Origin: Marimonas arenosa
GTDB taxonomy: Bacteria; Pseudomonadota; Alphaproteobacteria; Rhodobacterales; Rhodobacteraceae
DNA length: 64,000 nucleotides
Assembly: GCF_030848945.1 (NCBI RefSeq)
Contig: NZ_JANHAX010000003.1
Span: forward strand, 310,001 to 374,000
Direction: 5' to 3'
Numbering within the stretch: the stretch's first letter is position 1; the number at the start of each line of letters is the position of its first letter. Below, in pieces: positions 1 through 9,049 of this stretch. The notes under the pieces are model-generated. The model was not told the DNA's origin, did no database searches, and saw only the letters and a program-made list of their open reading frames with translations. The position numbers were made by a program, and so were the translations under genes.

Positions 1-1303
1 GAATCGCCGCCCCGTTGGGGCGCGCTTCCTCGGGGAGGTCGGCATGGGACAGAACCGCCCAGAGCGCGGCATGGCTGTCGCAGTCGACCTGGTTCGACAG
101 CGGCCCGGGGCCGGTGGCATGGCCAAACTCCATGATTTCGGCCATCGATTTCAACACCATCGTGCCGTCGCCGGTCAGGGCAGACACTCGGAGCACCTGC
201 AGCGCTTCGGCACCGAAGCCATAGTGGATGTAGAGCTTGACCAGTTTGCGGGCAGCTTCCGGATTGGGCCGATCAAACTCGCCCACCAGAGCGCCACGCA
301 GGCGACCCACCTGTTCGCCGAACGGTGCGTCGCCGGCCCACGCGGTGATATCGAGATCGGCATCGGTCAGGCATGTCTCACCGTTTCCGGTTTGCGGCAG
401 CGCGGCGAGCAGCACCGAGAAGTCGCGGTCTGCGCTGGTTTGGGCCCGCAGGTTCAGCCCTGGCGTGGCCGGAGGGGTCGCGGGCGCAGAATGATCCGCT
501 GCTGGCGGGTGCCGCTGGTGCGCGGTCTCTGCCGTACGTTCAGGTATGTCGGGCAACCGTGGGTCTTTCGGGTTCACCAACCCCTGTGACACGGCACGGC
601 TGAGCTGTTCCGCCAGCCGCTGCTCGGCCTCGGACAACCGCTTCATCCGTGTGAGCGGGTCCGTGTCCGAACCGGTCTCCAGGGTCGAACCCGTCTCCGG
701 CTCGGAATCCCGCGTCGAGCTGCGATGCTCGGCCGAGGCAGTCGCGATCATCGGGCCGAACGTCAGTGGCATTTCCGCGCTAGTCCGAGCCGGTTCAAAC
801 GGAAACAGATGGCGCGATGCGATGGCCGCCGGTGCGACCGGGTCCGGCGGGATGACGGTGCCAGCGTTCGCACGGGTCTCCGCCTTCGGTTCAGGCTGCG
901 AGTCGGGGGCCGGTACAGATCCGGGTGTGCCGCGAATGTCGACCACCAGCAGGTCGGCACCGTAGCGGGACACCTCGATTTCGCAGGCGCAGCTCATCGA
1001 AATGGCAAGCGTGCTTTCTCCGGTCCCCGGCGCAAGATCGGTGATGCGCCCGGCGGAGAGCCTGCGGAATGCACCGCTCAGATCGAAATCCGCATTGATG
1101 TTCGACAGGCTCAAACGCGCCTTGGTGCCGTCGCTGTCAAGCGCCCATGGCAGGGCTCGCGGCAGCGCCAGCGTCAGACGTGAAAAATCGTCATGTTCGC
1201 CCGACCGCACCACAACGCGTTCGGCTTGGGCCGTATCGGGCAGGGTGGCGAGGAACAGCGTGATCATCGCCGCGTGTTTCAGGTTGAAGGACGGTTTCGT
1301 CAT
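1..1303 (-). CDS. Exported protein of the flagellar cluster (3' end beyond window)
   Basis: The reading frame stays open from an ATG at 1301-1303 to the window edge, giving 434 codons with the C-terminus missing. The start overlaps the motA stop (ATGA), so it is translationally coupled to motA. Residues 1 to about 27 form a signal peptide ending in an AQA-type cleavage site, which places the protein in the periplasm. The middle (about 130-300) is Pro/Ala/Glu-rich and low in complexity. The last visible part (from about 330) is helical and resembles a tetratricopeptide-type segment. I do not recognise the family. A periplasmic protein beside motA and a motE-like gene recalls rhizobial MotC, but that is only an analogy of position. 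Confidence 0.8.
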   Translation of the reverse strand, partial: MTKPSFNLKHAAMITLFLATLPDTAQAERVVVRSGEHDDFSRLTLALPRALPWALDSDGTKARLSLSNINADFDLSGAFRRLSAGRITDLAPGTGESTLAISMSCACEIEVSRYGADLLVVDIRGTPGSVPAPDSQPEPKAETRANAGTVIPPDPVAPAAIASRHLFPFEPARTSAEMPLTFGPMIATASAEHRSSTRDSEPETGSTLETGSDTDPLTRMKRLSEAEQRLAEQLSRAVSQGLVNPKDPRLPDIPERTAETAHQRHPPAADHSAPATPPATPGLNLRAQTSADRDFSVLLAALPQTGNGETCLTDADLDITAWAGDAPFGEQVGRLRGALVGEFDRPNPEAARKLVKLYIHYGFGAEALQVLRVSALTGDGTMVLKSMAEIMEFGHATGPGPLSNQVDCDSHAALWAVLSHADLPEEARPNGAAI

Positions 1304-2169
1304 GCGGCATCCTGTTTCACGGTCTTGAGCGCCTCTTCGAGCTCACCGAAGCTGGGACGACAATGCGAAGGCGTGTTTTGGCGGCCAACCTCGATACAGA
1401 TATTGGTAGCGTGATTGTGCAGGTTGGCGATCAGCACCTCGCGGATCAGGTGATAGAAATGGCCGTCCTCCTCGGTCACCGCCTTGACCTTGGCCGAGAA
1501 CGGCCCGACCAGCCCATAGGCTAGGAAGACACCAAGAAAGGTGCCCACCAGAGCGCCACCAATCATCTTGCCCAGCACTTCCGGCGGCTGGTCGATGGCG
1601 CCCATCGTCTTGATCACGCCCAGCACGGCAGCCACGATCCCCAGCGCCGGCAGACCGTCGGCCATGCTCTGCAATGCGTGGCTTGAATGCAGTGCATGGT
1701 GGAGATTGGCGTCCATCCGCTTGTCCAAAACCTCTTCCACCTGGTGCGGATCGTCATAGTTCATAGACGCCGAGCGCAGCGTGTCGGAAATCAGGTTGAT
1801 TGCTTCCTTATCGGTCAGGATCTTGGGGTATTTCGAGAAGATCGAGCTTTCTTCGGGCGCCTCGATATGTTCCTCGATCGCCACCGGGTTGGCGCGGGCC
1901 AGGCGGATCAATTCGAACAACAGGCAGAGCAGGTCGCGATAGTCTTCGTGCTTCCATTTCGGCCCTTTGAACACTTTGCCAATGTCCTTCAGCGTGTGTT
2001 TCACAGACCCGATGTCATTCGAGATCAGGAAGGCGCCGACGGCCGCACCGCCGATCATCATGAGTTCGAACGGCAGGGCCTTGATGATGATCGCCAGCTT
2101 GCCTCCGGCAAGGATGTAGCCGCCGAAGACCATAACGAAGATAACGGCAATACCGACGATACCGAGCAT
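1300..2169 (-). CDS. motA: Flagellar motor stator protein MotA
   Basis: This 289-residue inner-membrane protein is the MotA half of the proton-driven MotA/MotB stator. Four hydrophobic segments are visible, two near the N-terminus (about 1-22 and 30-52) and two after the long cytoplasmic loop. The hallmark LPALGIVAAVLGVIKTMGAI helix carries the conserved proline of the proton path. The cytoplasmic loop is charged, as needed for the FliG interface. An AAGGA ribosome site lies just upstream of the start. It follows the motE-like gene by 72 bases and overlaps the next gene by four. No motB is in the window. Confidence 0.95.
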   Translation of the reverse strand: MLGIVGIAVIFVMVFGGYILAGGKLAIIIKALPFELMMIGGAAVGAFLISNDIGSVKHTLKDIGKVFKGPKWKHEDYRDLLCLLFELIRLARANPVAIEEHIEAPEESSIFSKYPKILTDKEAINLISDTLRSASMNYDDPHQVEEVLDKRMDANLHHALHSSHALQSMADGLPALGIVAAVLGVIKTMGAIDQPPEVLGKMIGGALVGTFLGVFLAYGLVGPFSAKVKAVTEEDGHFYHLIREVLIANLHNHATNICIEVGRQNTPSHCRPSFGELEEALKTVKQDAA

Positions 2170-2241
2170 CTGTTCCTTACCTCTCAGAACTGCGGGCCCG
2201 AGTTTGGCAAACCCGGGTTAAGAAACTTTCATCGCGGGGAA

Positions 2242-2865
2242 TTATTCCTTCGGCACGTCGGCGTTGCGTCCTGCCAGGATCGCAGAAATCGTATAGGCGG
2301 TCTGTGGCGTCAGGCCGGCCATGATGGCGGCGGCGGCTTCCGGGCGCATGCGGCCCAGGAACCCGGCCGAAAAGCGCGGGTCCATCGCCTCGAACAGGGC
2401 CGCCGCATCTTTCGGCTTCATGTTCTCGTAGACGGAGGTGAGCTGGCCGAGATCGTTCTCGGCTGCGGAATCGGCCAAGGCGAGGGTTGTCCGGAGCTCT
2501 TCCTCGGCGCCGGTCAGAGCGGCCATTTTCTCGCTGATTTCCCGGTCGACTACCGAAAGCGCCTGTATGCGGGCTCGAAGCTGAGCTTCACGCTGCTTGA
2601 GTCGGGTTTCACGCTGCTGGAACGCGACCAGCATCGCCGCGACATCCGGGGGCGGGGCACAGTTTTCCGGCCTGGCGCGGGCGGAGTCGCGGGCCTCATC
2701 GACCGTGGTCGCGTCGCTTTGGCGGGCGATCGCCTGCCCGGCATCGAGACCCAGCCTGATGATGGCCGAACTGATCAACAAGCCGGCAATCACAAAAAGC
2801 GTGCCGCGCCCTGGCCGGCTGCCGCGTTTCTTTGACGTCTTGCGGGGCGTTTGCGGGCGGCTCAT
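2242..2865 (-). CDS. motE: MotE-like protein (coiled coil plus MgtE-N-like domain)
   Basis: The protein has 207 residues. A basic N-terminus leads into one hydrophobic segment (about 21-40). A coiled coil follows at about 70-125 (QQRETRLKQREAQL and neighbours). The C-terminal domain at about 135-200 has the repeated helical pattern of the MgtE intracellular domain (YENMKPKDAAALFEAMDPR). This arrangement matches MotE-type proteins of alphaproteobacteria; in Sinorhizobium MotE is a chaperone for periplasmic MotC. Its stop lies 72 bases before motA, and its start overlaps the preceding gene by four bases. The flagellar role rests on family and context. Confidence 0.75.
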   Translation of the reverse strand: MSRPQTPRKTSKKRGSRPGRGTLFVIAGLLISSAIIRLGLDAGQAIARQSDATTVDEARDSARARPENCAPPPDVAAMLVAFQQRETRLKQREAQLRARIQALSVVDREISEKMAALTGAEEELRTTLALADSAAENDLGQLTSVYENMKPKDAAALFEAMDPRFSAGFLGRMRPEAAAAIMAGLTPQTAYTISAILAGRNADVPKE

Positions 2866-3227
2866 GAGGCGCGTTCCTCGCGCGGGTGGCGGAAGAACAC
2901 GGTCGGCGGCGCCTCGGGGGCAGGTTCCGGCTTAGGAGCAGAGTCAGGCAGGTCGTGCATCGAGGCCACCATCAGTTCGAGCCGCTTAGCCACGCCTTCT
3001 GCGCGTTCGGTCAGCGCATCAAGCGATTCCGTAGAATTCGACGCGGTGGCCTGGGCAGTCACCAAGGTCCTTGTCAGATCGTCGACCTGAGCCGACAGCA
3101 CTGCGACAGCGCCTCCGACCCCATTTTCCAGATCGTTGAATCGTGCCAGCCGCCTCGCCAGCACGAAACAGTAGACGCCGGCGCCCAGCGCCCCGGCGAC
3201 CAGCAATATGTCGGCAATCATTTCCAT
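2862..3227 (-). CDS. Small membrane-anchored coiled-coil protein of the flagellar operon
   Basis: The product has 121 residues. Residues 4-22 form a single transmembrane helix. A heptad-like coiled coil follows (about 30-95, with LSAQVDDLTRTLV and ALTERAEGVAKRLELMV), and the tail is Pro/Glu-rich. It sits 9 bases after fliL and overlaps the motE-like gene by ATGA, so it is co-transcribed with stator genes. I recognise no named family. It could be a scaffold or stator accessory, but nothing in the sequence defines a reaction. Confidence 0.75.
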   Translation of the reverse strand: MEMIADILLVAGALGAGVYCFVLARRLARFNDLENGVGGAVAVLSAQVDDLTRTLVTAQATASNSTESLDALTERAEGVAKRLELMVASMHDLPDSAPKPEPAPEAPPTVFFRHPREERAS

Positions 3228-3236
3228 CTCGTCACC

Positions 3237-3767
3237 TCAGTTCAGTACGAATTCCATGATCAGAAGATCGTTCACCCGGCCGGTCCCGATGACGATCTGA
3301 ATGCGCCGCAGCATCTGGGCCCGCAGCCGAACCAGCGCGGCGGCATCGGCAAGATCGCTGACTTCGAGTGCGCGCAGATAACTGTTGAGCACGTCCACCA
3401 CTCGCGGCAGCAGCTTTTCGACATCCGCCTGATACTGCGTCGGCACTTCGAGTTGGGCACGGAACCGCAGATGCTGGGCATCGGCGCCGAGTCCCATCGA
3501 TACAACCATCGGATCGACAGCGACGAAGGCGATGTCGCCTATCGCGGGATCGGACGAATGATCCGACACGTGGTCGTCTTTACCGCTGTCATGCCCGCCC
3601 TCTGCCGCACGCGAATCGCTGCCGAGGATCATGCCGGAAAAGGTGGCATAGAAGCCCACGCCACCTCCTGCCAAGGCCAGCACCAGCCCGAGAATCAACG
3701 GCTGTTTCGACTTTTTCTTCGGGGTCTTTTCAGCGCTCTCGACGGGGGGGTCTTCTTCGTCAGCCAT
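3237..3767 (-). CDS. fliL: Flagellar basal body-associated protein FliL
   Basis: The 176-residue product has a lysine-rich cytoplasmic N-terminus, one transmembrane helix (about 23-45), a His/Asp-rich linker, and a C-terminal FliL domain (about 77-176) ending in the typical hydrophobic strand LLIMEFVLN. FliL surrounds and supports the stator complex. It is the first gene of the minus-strand operon fliL, small membrane protein, motE-like, motA. It is divergent from fliF, and the 134-base region between them carries a CtrA-like site. Confidence 0.92.
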   Translation of the reverse strand: MADEEDPPVESAEKTPKKKSKQPLILGLVLALAGGGVGFYATFSGMILGSDSRAAEGGHDSGKDDHVSDHSSDPAIGDIAFVAVDPMVVSMGLGADAQHLRFRAQLEVPTQYQADVEKLLPRVVDVLNSYLRALEVSDLADAAALVRLRAQMLRRIQIVIGTGRVNDLLIMEFVLN

Positions 3768-3813
3768 CGCGGATCCAATCTCTTTTGACGAACCGTCTAT
3801 AACCCGTTCGGTC

Positions 3814-3828
3814 CTAACCGATTGTTAA
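3814..3828 (+). promoter_or_regulatory. CtrA-like binding site between fliL and fliF
   Basis: The sequence CTAA-N7-TTAA reads TTAA-N7-TTAG on the minus strand, one base off the CtrA consensus TTAA-N7-TTAA. It lies in the divergent region of two flagellar operons, where CtrA control is known in Rhodobacterales. One mismatched site is weak evidence. Confidence 0.4.
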
Positions 3829-3901
3829 GCCTGATCGGCGAAAGATGGGTGCCAGGCGGGCAGAAGGCCCTTGGCATATTTCTCGGTTCGGAGGCATTTC
3901 G

Positions 3902-5563
3902 GTGCAGCAGCTTCAGAATGTATGGTCGTCGCTCGATAAGCGCCGCCGGCTGATCGTGATCCTCGCCACGGTGGCGGTATTCGCGGCGATTCTGGGGATG
4001 TCGCGCATGGCCGCACGGCCCAGTCTAAGCCTGCTATATTCCGGCCTGGAAAGCAGTGCCGCGGGCGAGGTCGTACAGGCGCTGGAATCCCGCGGCGTCG
4101 CCTATGACGTCCGCGGCGGGGGCATCTTTGTCGACTCGGCCAAGCGGGACGAGTTGCGTATGACGCTGGCCAGCGAAGGGCTGCCCACGAACAGTGCGAA
4201 AGGTTACGAACTGCTCGATTCGCTGTCGGGGTTCGGCACCACCAGCCAGATGTTCGATGCTGCCTACTGGCGCGCCAAAGAGGGCGAGTTGGCCCGCACC
4301 ATCGTTTCGTCGCCGTTGATCGCCGGCGCGCGCGTGCATATCGCCAATGTTGGCTCAAACCCGTTTCAGCGCAATGTCAGGCCCAGTGCGTCGGTTTCGA
4401 TCACCGCCGCCCAGGGTGGGATTTCAGCCAGCCACGCCAAAGCGCTCAAATACCTCGTGGCGTCAGCCGTGGCCGGGCTTGCCCCCGCGGATGTTTCGGT
4501 GATTGACGGCAAGGGTGGGCTAATCGGCACCGGCGAGGAGCCCGGTCAGGGCAGCTCGATCGACGACAAGGCCGACCGGCTGCGCGAGAGGGTGCAGAAC
4601 CTGCTGGAAGCCCGCGTGGGCTATGGCAATGCCGTGGTCGAACTCAGCGTCGAAACGGTAACGGAGAGCGAATCGATCCGCGAGAAACTGTTTGATCCTA
4701 CCGGCCGGGTGGCGATCAGCACCGACACCGAGGAACGCTCCAACAATTCCACCGAATCGGGGGGGGGCGAGGTCACCGTCGCGTCGAATCTTCCCGACGG
4801 CGACGGCGCACAGGGCGACAATGCCTCCAGCCAGAACTCCGAAACCCGCGAGCGGGTGAACTACGAAGTATCCGAGACGCTGCGCGAAATCGTGCGCCAG
4901 CCCGGCGCCATCAGGCGGCTGACCGTTGCCGTGCTGGTCAACGGTACCACCACGGTGGCGCCGGACGGCACCGAAACCCTGGCACCGCGGCCCGACGAAG
5001 AACTTGACGCGTTGCGCGAACTGGTCGCCTCGGCCGTGGGATATGACGCCGACCGCGGCGACGTGATCACCATTAAGTCGATGGGGTTCGAGCCGATCGC
5101 CGCAAGTGGTAGTGAGGTCGGGGGCGGGTTGTTCGCAGGGGTGCATCTCGATGTGATGTCGATCATCCAGATGGCGGTGCTTGCGCTGGTGACGCTGATC
5201 CTAGGTCTGTTCGTGCTGCGACCGCTCTTGTCGGCCCCCCCCGAAGGCGGCGTGCGGGCGCTGGCCGCCCCCGGCGCGTCCGGCGGACGCGCGGCAGCAA
5301 CGTCTGAAAACGGCGTCGGGCTCGAGGCTCTGACCGGAGAGATCGATGACGGACCCGGAGACCTGCCCGATCTGGCGCTGGTGTCCGACAGTAGTGACGG
5401 TGCGCCACCCACTCTCGGTGAGCTGCCCGGCGGCGGGTTCACCGGCGATCCCGGCATCCCATCCGACCCGGCAGAGCGCCTTCGGACTCTCATCGGCGAA
5501 CGCCAGGAGGAAACCATGGAAATCCTGCGCAACTGGCTTGAGCCGAGCGAGGAGAATGCCTGA
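3902..5563 (+). CDS. fliF: Flagellar MS-ring protein FliF
   Basis: This forms the MS ring of the basal body. I place the start at GTG 3902, because GGAGG lies at 3890-3894 with a 7-base gap; an upstream in-frame ATG at 3845 would add 19 unlikely residues. The product has 553 residues. Transmembrane helix 1 is near residues 19-38, followed by the ring-building domains (LYSGLESSAAGEVVQ and FDAAYWRAKEGELART). A Ser/Asn/Gly-rich insert lies in the middle. Transmembrane helix 2 (MSIIQMAVLALVTLILGLF) is near 420-445, and the C-terminal FliG-binding tail ends in MEILRNWLEP. The stop overlaps the fliH start (TGATG). Confidence 0.95.
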   Translation: MQQLQNVWSSLDKRRRLIVILATVAVFAAILGMSRMAARPSLSLLYSGLESSAAGEVVQALESRGVAYDVRGGGIFVDSAKRDELRMTLASEGLPTNSAKGYELLDSLSGFGTTSQMFDAAYWRAKEGELARTIVSSPLIAGARVHIANVGSNPFQRNVRPSASVSITAAQGGISASHAKALKYLVASAVAGLAPADVSVIDGKGGLIGTGEEPGQGSSIDDKADRLRERVQNLLEARVGYGNAVVELSVETVTESESIREKLFDPTGRVAISTDTEERSNNSTESGGGEVTVASNLPDGDGAQGDNASSQNSETRERVNYEVSETLREIVRQPGAIRRLTVAVLVNGTTTVAPDGTETLAPRPDEELDALRELVASAVGYDADRGDVITIKSMGFEPIAASGSEVGGGLFAGVHLDVMSIIQMAVLALVTLILGLFVLRPLLSAPPEGGVRALAAPGASGGRAAATSENGVGLEALTGEIDDGPGDLPDLALVSDSSDGAPPTLGELPGGGFTGDPGIPSDPAERLRTLIGERQEETMEILRNWLEPSEENA

Positions 5564-6177
5564 TGTCGATTTCGCACCTCCTGGAGAGTTTCGAAGGCGC
5601 CGACCAAGATGACGGCGGGTCGATCTCGATGTCCGAACTCTCCCTCGAGGAGGAGAAACTCGAAGCTTTCGAGCGCGGCTACAAGGCTGGCTGGGACGAT
5701 GCCGCAAAGGCCCAGGCCGAGGACCGCAACCACTTAACCAGCGATTTCGCCAACAACCTGCAGGAGCTGTCTTTCACCTATCATGAGGCCAGTGGCCACC
5801 TTGCCCGGGCACTCAGGCCGGTCATGACCCAGATTGTCGAGGCGGTGCTGCCCGAGATTGCCCGCAAGAGCTTTGGCCCGCGCATTGCCGAGCAACTGAC
5901 CGGTCTGGCCCTGGCGGTCGGTAAACAGCGGGTCGAGATCGTTGTCGCGCCACAGAACATTGCTCTGGTGCGCGGATTGCTGGACGAAGACCCGGGATTC
6001 CCAGTGCAGCTGGTCGAGGAGCCGTCCCTGGGGGCGGGGCAGGCCTATCTCCGCTTCGGCGACGGCGAGCGCCAGATCGACCATGACGAGGTGCTGTCCA
6101 GGATCGCCAAGGCGCTGGACGCGTTTTTCGACGAGTTGAAACACACAAGCGAAAAGGAACTGAAGCATGGCGGATGA
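5563..6177 (+). CDS. fliH: Flagellar assembly protein FliH-like
   Basis: The product has 204 residues. An acidic N-terminus precedes a helical segment (LEEEKLEAFERGYKAGWDD), the signature of FliH/YscL-type regulators of the export ATPase FliI. The C-terminal half is helical and ends in a DELKHTSEKELKHGG tail. It is coupled to fliF by one overlapping base and overlaps fliN by 11 bases. FliH proteins diverge strongly, so the name depends on length, pattern and position between fliF and fliN. Confidence 0.8.
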   Translation: MSISHLLESFEGADQDDGGSISMSELSLEEEKLEAFERGYKAGWDDAAKAQAEDRNHLTSDFANNLQELSFTYHEASGHLARALRPVMTQIVEAVLPEIARKSFGPRIAEQLTGLALAVGKQRVEIVVAPQNIALVRGLLDEDPGFPVQLVEEPSLGAGQAYLRFGDGERQIDHDEVLSRIAKALDAFFDELKHTSEKELKHGG

Positions 6178-6466
6178 CGATCAGGCCGGCGGTGCGCGCG
6201 GACAGGAGCGCGGCGGGGTTTTCTCGTCTGTACCGATTGAAATCACCATCTCGGTCGGTAAGGCACGACCACTGATCCGCGACCTGCTGTCACTGGGGCA
6301 GGATTCCGTGCTGGCGCTCGACACCCGCGTCGACGACCCGGTCGAACTGTTCGTTGGCGACAAGCTGATCGCCCGTGGCGAGCTCGAGGAACTCGACGGC
6401 GACCAAGCCGGCCAGCTGGCCGTGCGCCTGACCGAGGTAGCGGAACCCGGACGCGGCCTGACATGA
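6167..6466 (+). CDS. fliN: Flagellar motor switch protein FliN
   Basis: This 99-residue protein has a SpoA/surface-presentation domain (about 22-90), with the usual VPIEITISVGKARPLIRDLLSLGQDSVLAL pattern followed by VELFVGDKLIARGELEEL. FliN is part of the C ring and docks FliH-FliI. The short, charged N-terminus is typical of alphaproteobacterial FliN. It overlaps fliH by 11 bases and fliP by four. Confidence 0.92.
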   Translation: MADDDQAGGARGQERGGVFSSVPIEITISVGKARPLIRDLLSLGQDSVLALDTRVDDPVELFVGDKLIARGELEELDGDQAGQLAVRLTEVAEPGRGLT

Positions 6467-7215
6467 AATCTCGCCGGCATCGGATTGCGTTTTTCCTGGC
6501 CGTCGCGACGCTGATGATCCCGGGCCTGGCGCCGCAGCCAGCGCTGGCTCAGGAGCTGTCGATCTCGCTGGGCGAGGGCGGGTCGCTGACCGCTCGGTCG
6601 GTACAACTCATCCTGCTGATCACCGTGCTCAGCCTGGCACCCGGGCTCGCCATCATGGTGACCTGCTTTCCCTTTCTGGTCACCGTCCTGTCGATCCTGC
6701 GCCAAGCCATCGGGTTGCAGCAGTCGCCGCCCAACATGCTGATCGTCAGCCTGGCGCTGTTTCTGACCTATTTCGTGATGGAACCGGTCTTCACTGCCGC
6801 CTGGGAACAGGGCGTAGCGCCGATGGTGGCAGAAGAAATCGACGTCGAAGCAGCCGTCCCACGCATTGTCGCGCCGTTCCGTGACTTCATGGCCGCTCGG
6901 CTTGATCCCGAGACCTTCGCGTCGATGGCCGCGCTGCGCCCAGACGTGTCGCAACTGACCCTGAGCGCTGACGCCCCGTTGTCGGTGCTGGTTCCGAGTT
7001 TCTTGCTCTCGGAGATCGCCCGCGCCTTTCAGATCGGGTTTCTCGTTTTCCTGCCGTTTCTGATCATCGACCTCGTGGTTGCTGCGATCCTGATGTCGAT
7101 GGGAATGATGATGGTGCCGCCGGCAATCGTGTCGTTGCCGTTCAAGCTCAGCTTCTTCGTGCTCGCAGACGGCTGGAGCCTGATTGCCGGGAGCCTGGTG
7201 CGAAGTTATTTCTGA
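6463..7215 (+). CDS. fliP: Flagellar type III export gate protein FliP
   Basis: The product has 250 residues. A cleavable signal peptide ends near ALAQE (residue 28), as is usual for FliP. A hydrophobic pair follows (about 47-90), then the conserved FLTYFVMEPVF region, a periplasmic loop, and two C-terminal membrane helices including FLVFLPFLIIDLVVAAILMSMGMMMVPP. FliP forms the core of the export gate with FliQ and FliR, which are not in this window. It is the last gene of the plus-strand flagellar operon, and 44 bases separate it from the convergent modC. Confidence 0.95.
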   Translation: MKSRRHRIAFFLAVATLMIPGLAPQPALAQELSISLGEGGSLTARSVQLILLITVLSLAPGLAIMVTCFPFLVTVLSILRQAIGLQQSPPNMLIVSLALFLTYFVMEPVFTAAWEQGVAPMVAEEIDVEAAVPRIVAPFRDFMAARLDPETFASMAALRPDVSQLTLSADAPLSVLVPSFLLSEIARAFQIGFLVFLPFLIIDLVVAAILMSMGMMMVPPAIVSLPFKLSFFVLADGWSLIAGSLVRSYF

Positions 7216-7259
7216 CCGCTCGTGCGCCAAGCGGGAGTGCGAGCTGCCGATTCCGCCGA

Positions 7260-8360
7260 TTAGGACGGCAGCGAGTCGGCCGCGCCGACGTCCTGCGGCG
7301 CGATGGCCACTGACTTGACGATGGCGTGGCAGCGTACCCCTTCGGCGAGCCCCAGCGCCTCGGCCGAGCGACGGGTCACCCGGGCAAGGATCCGACCGGC
7401 CGGGGTGTCGAGCGACACGATGGTGCCCGGCCCGGTGCCTGATCGCAACTGTTCAACCCGACCCTCGACGATGTTCAGAGCCGACAGACCCGTGGGCCGG
7501 TCACGCGCCAGCATGACATCATGCGCCGCGATCCGGATCCGCACCGAAGTCCCGGGTGCGCGGTCGATTCGGGGAATGAAGAACGCGGCCGTGCCGGCGA
7601 TCAATTCTGTCAGACCATCGGTGTGGTGGGTCACGATCCGGGCCTCGAGTACCGCACCCACCTCGCGCACGCCGGTCGGGGAAATCCGCGGATCGCTCAA
7701 CAGTTCCGCCGCCGCCCCCTGGTGCGTCACGCGTCCCTCTTCCAGCACCACAACCGTGGTGGCCAGGCGGGCCACCTCGGCGGCGGAATGGCTGACATAG
7801 AGAATCGGCACGTTCACCGCGTCGCGCAGGCGTTCGAAATACGGTAGGATCTCGGCCTTCCGGGGCTCGTCGAGAGCCGCCAGCGGCTCGTCGGCGAGGA
7901 TGAGTTGCGGCGCGGCCAGCAAAGCCCGCCCGATGGCGACCCGCGCCTTCTCGCCACCGGAAAGCTGGGCTGGCCTGCGTGTCAGCAGATGGCCGATGCC
8001 CAGCATCTCGACGACGCGGCCCATATCCTCGCGTGCCGCATCCCGTGGCGCGAACCAGCGGCCATAAGCCAGGTTCTGGCGCACCGTCAGATGCGGGAAC
8101 AGTCGGCCTTCCTGGAAGATGTAACCCAGCCGCCGCTGCCGGGGCGGCAGGCAGATGCCTTGGGTGCTGTCGAACAACACGCGCCCGCCGGCGACGATCC
8201 GGCCTGCCTGCGGGCGTAGCAGCCCGGCTACGGCATTGATCACCGTGGTCTTTCCCGAACCCGAGCGCCCGAACAGAACGGTCAGGCCGGGCGGCGCCTC
8301 GAACGCGGCATCAAGGATGAAACCCGGCAGGTTATGGCGGAGGCGCACCGACAGCGTCAT
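7260..8360 (-). CDS. modC: Molybdate ABC transporter ATP-binding protein ModC
   Basis: The product has 366 residues. The ABC domain (1 to about 230) shows Walker A GRSGSGKTT (about 31-39), the signature LSGGEKARVAIGRAL, and Walker B LILADEPLAALD. A C-terminal TOBE/Mop-type oxyanion-binding domain (about 285-350, SALNIVEGRVEQL) is present, as in ModC but not in most other import ATPases. It overlaps modB by four bases. No modE regulator gene was seen nearby. Confidence 0.93.
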   Translation of the reverse strand: MTLSVRLRHNLPGFILDAAFEAPPGLTVLFGRSGSGKTTVINAVAGLLRPQAGRIVAGGRVLFDSTQGICLPPRQRRLGYIFQEGRLFPHLTVRQNLAYGRWFAPRDAAREDMGRVVEMLGIGHLLTRRPAQLSGGEKARVAIGRALLAAPQLILADEPLAALDEPRKAEILPYFERLRDAVNVPILYVSHSAAEVARLATTVVVLEEGRVTHQGAAAELLSDPRISPTGVREVGAVLEARIVTHHTDGLTELIAGTAAFFIPRIDRAPGTSVRIRIAAHDVMLARDRPTGLSALNIVEGRVEQLRSGTGPGTIVSLDTPAGRILARVTRRSAEALGLAEGVRCHAIVKSVAIAPQDVGAADSLPS

Positions 8361-9049
8361 GATCCGGCCACTCGTTGGGCGAGGCGGCGGGCGAGGAACT
8401 CCGACGACAGCAGGGCGGCCATGGCGATCACGATCGACACGACCACCAGCCGCAGCGCCGAGGCCTCGCCGCCGGGTACCTGAAGAAAGGCATAGATCGC
8501 CGAAGGCAGGGTCTGCGTCTGGCCAGGAATGTTCGACACAAAGGTGATGGTTGCGCCGAATTCGCCCATCGCCTTAGCGAAGGCAAGAACCGCGCCCGCC
8601 AGAATGCCGGGCAGGATCATCGGCAGGGTCACGGTCAGAAACACCCAGGTCCGTGATGCCCCGAACGTGGCAGCGGCCTGTTCCAGCCGCGGGTCGACCG
8701 CCTCAATCGAAAGCCGGATGGCGCGGACCATCAGCGGAAAGGCCATAATGGCGGCAGCTAGGGCCGCGCCGGTCCAGTGGAAGGCGAAACTCAGGCCCAT
8801 GGATTGCAGTGCCGCTCCCAGCCAGCCCTGTGTGCCGAAAGCCAGCAGCAGCAGATAGCCGGTCACGACCGGTGGCAGGATCAGCGGCAGGTGGACGAGC
8901 CCGTTGACAAGCTGTTTCCCTGGGAATTGCCAGCGCGCGAGGACGAGAGCCATCGCGATCCCGAACGGCAACGATAGTGCCGTGGCCCATCCCGCGACCT
9001 TAAGCGACAGCGCCACCGCCTGCCATTCCTGCGGACCGAGCCAGCTCAA
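8357..9049 (-). CDS. modB: Molybdate ABC transporter permease ModB
   Basis: This is a 230-residue permease with about five transmembrane helices. The cytoplasmic EAA-type coupling loop (EQAATFGASRTWVFLTVTLP) binds ModC. It is translationally coupled on both sides by ATGA overlaps with modA and modC. The length and the start (MSWLGPQEWQAVALSLKVA) are typical of ModB. Confidence 0.93.
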   Translation of the reverse strand: MSWLGPQEWQAVALSLKVAGWATALSLPFGIAMALVLARWQFPGKQLVNGLVHLPLILPPVVTGYLLLLAFGTQGWLGAALQSMGLSFAFHWTGAALAAAIMAFPLMVRAIRLSIEAVDPRLEQAAATFGASRTWVFLTVTLPMILPGILAGAVLAFAKAMGEFGATITFVSNIPGQTQTLPSAIYAFLQVPGGEASALRLVVVSIVIAMAALLSSEFLARRLAQRVAGS

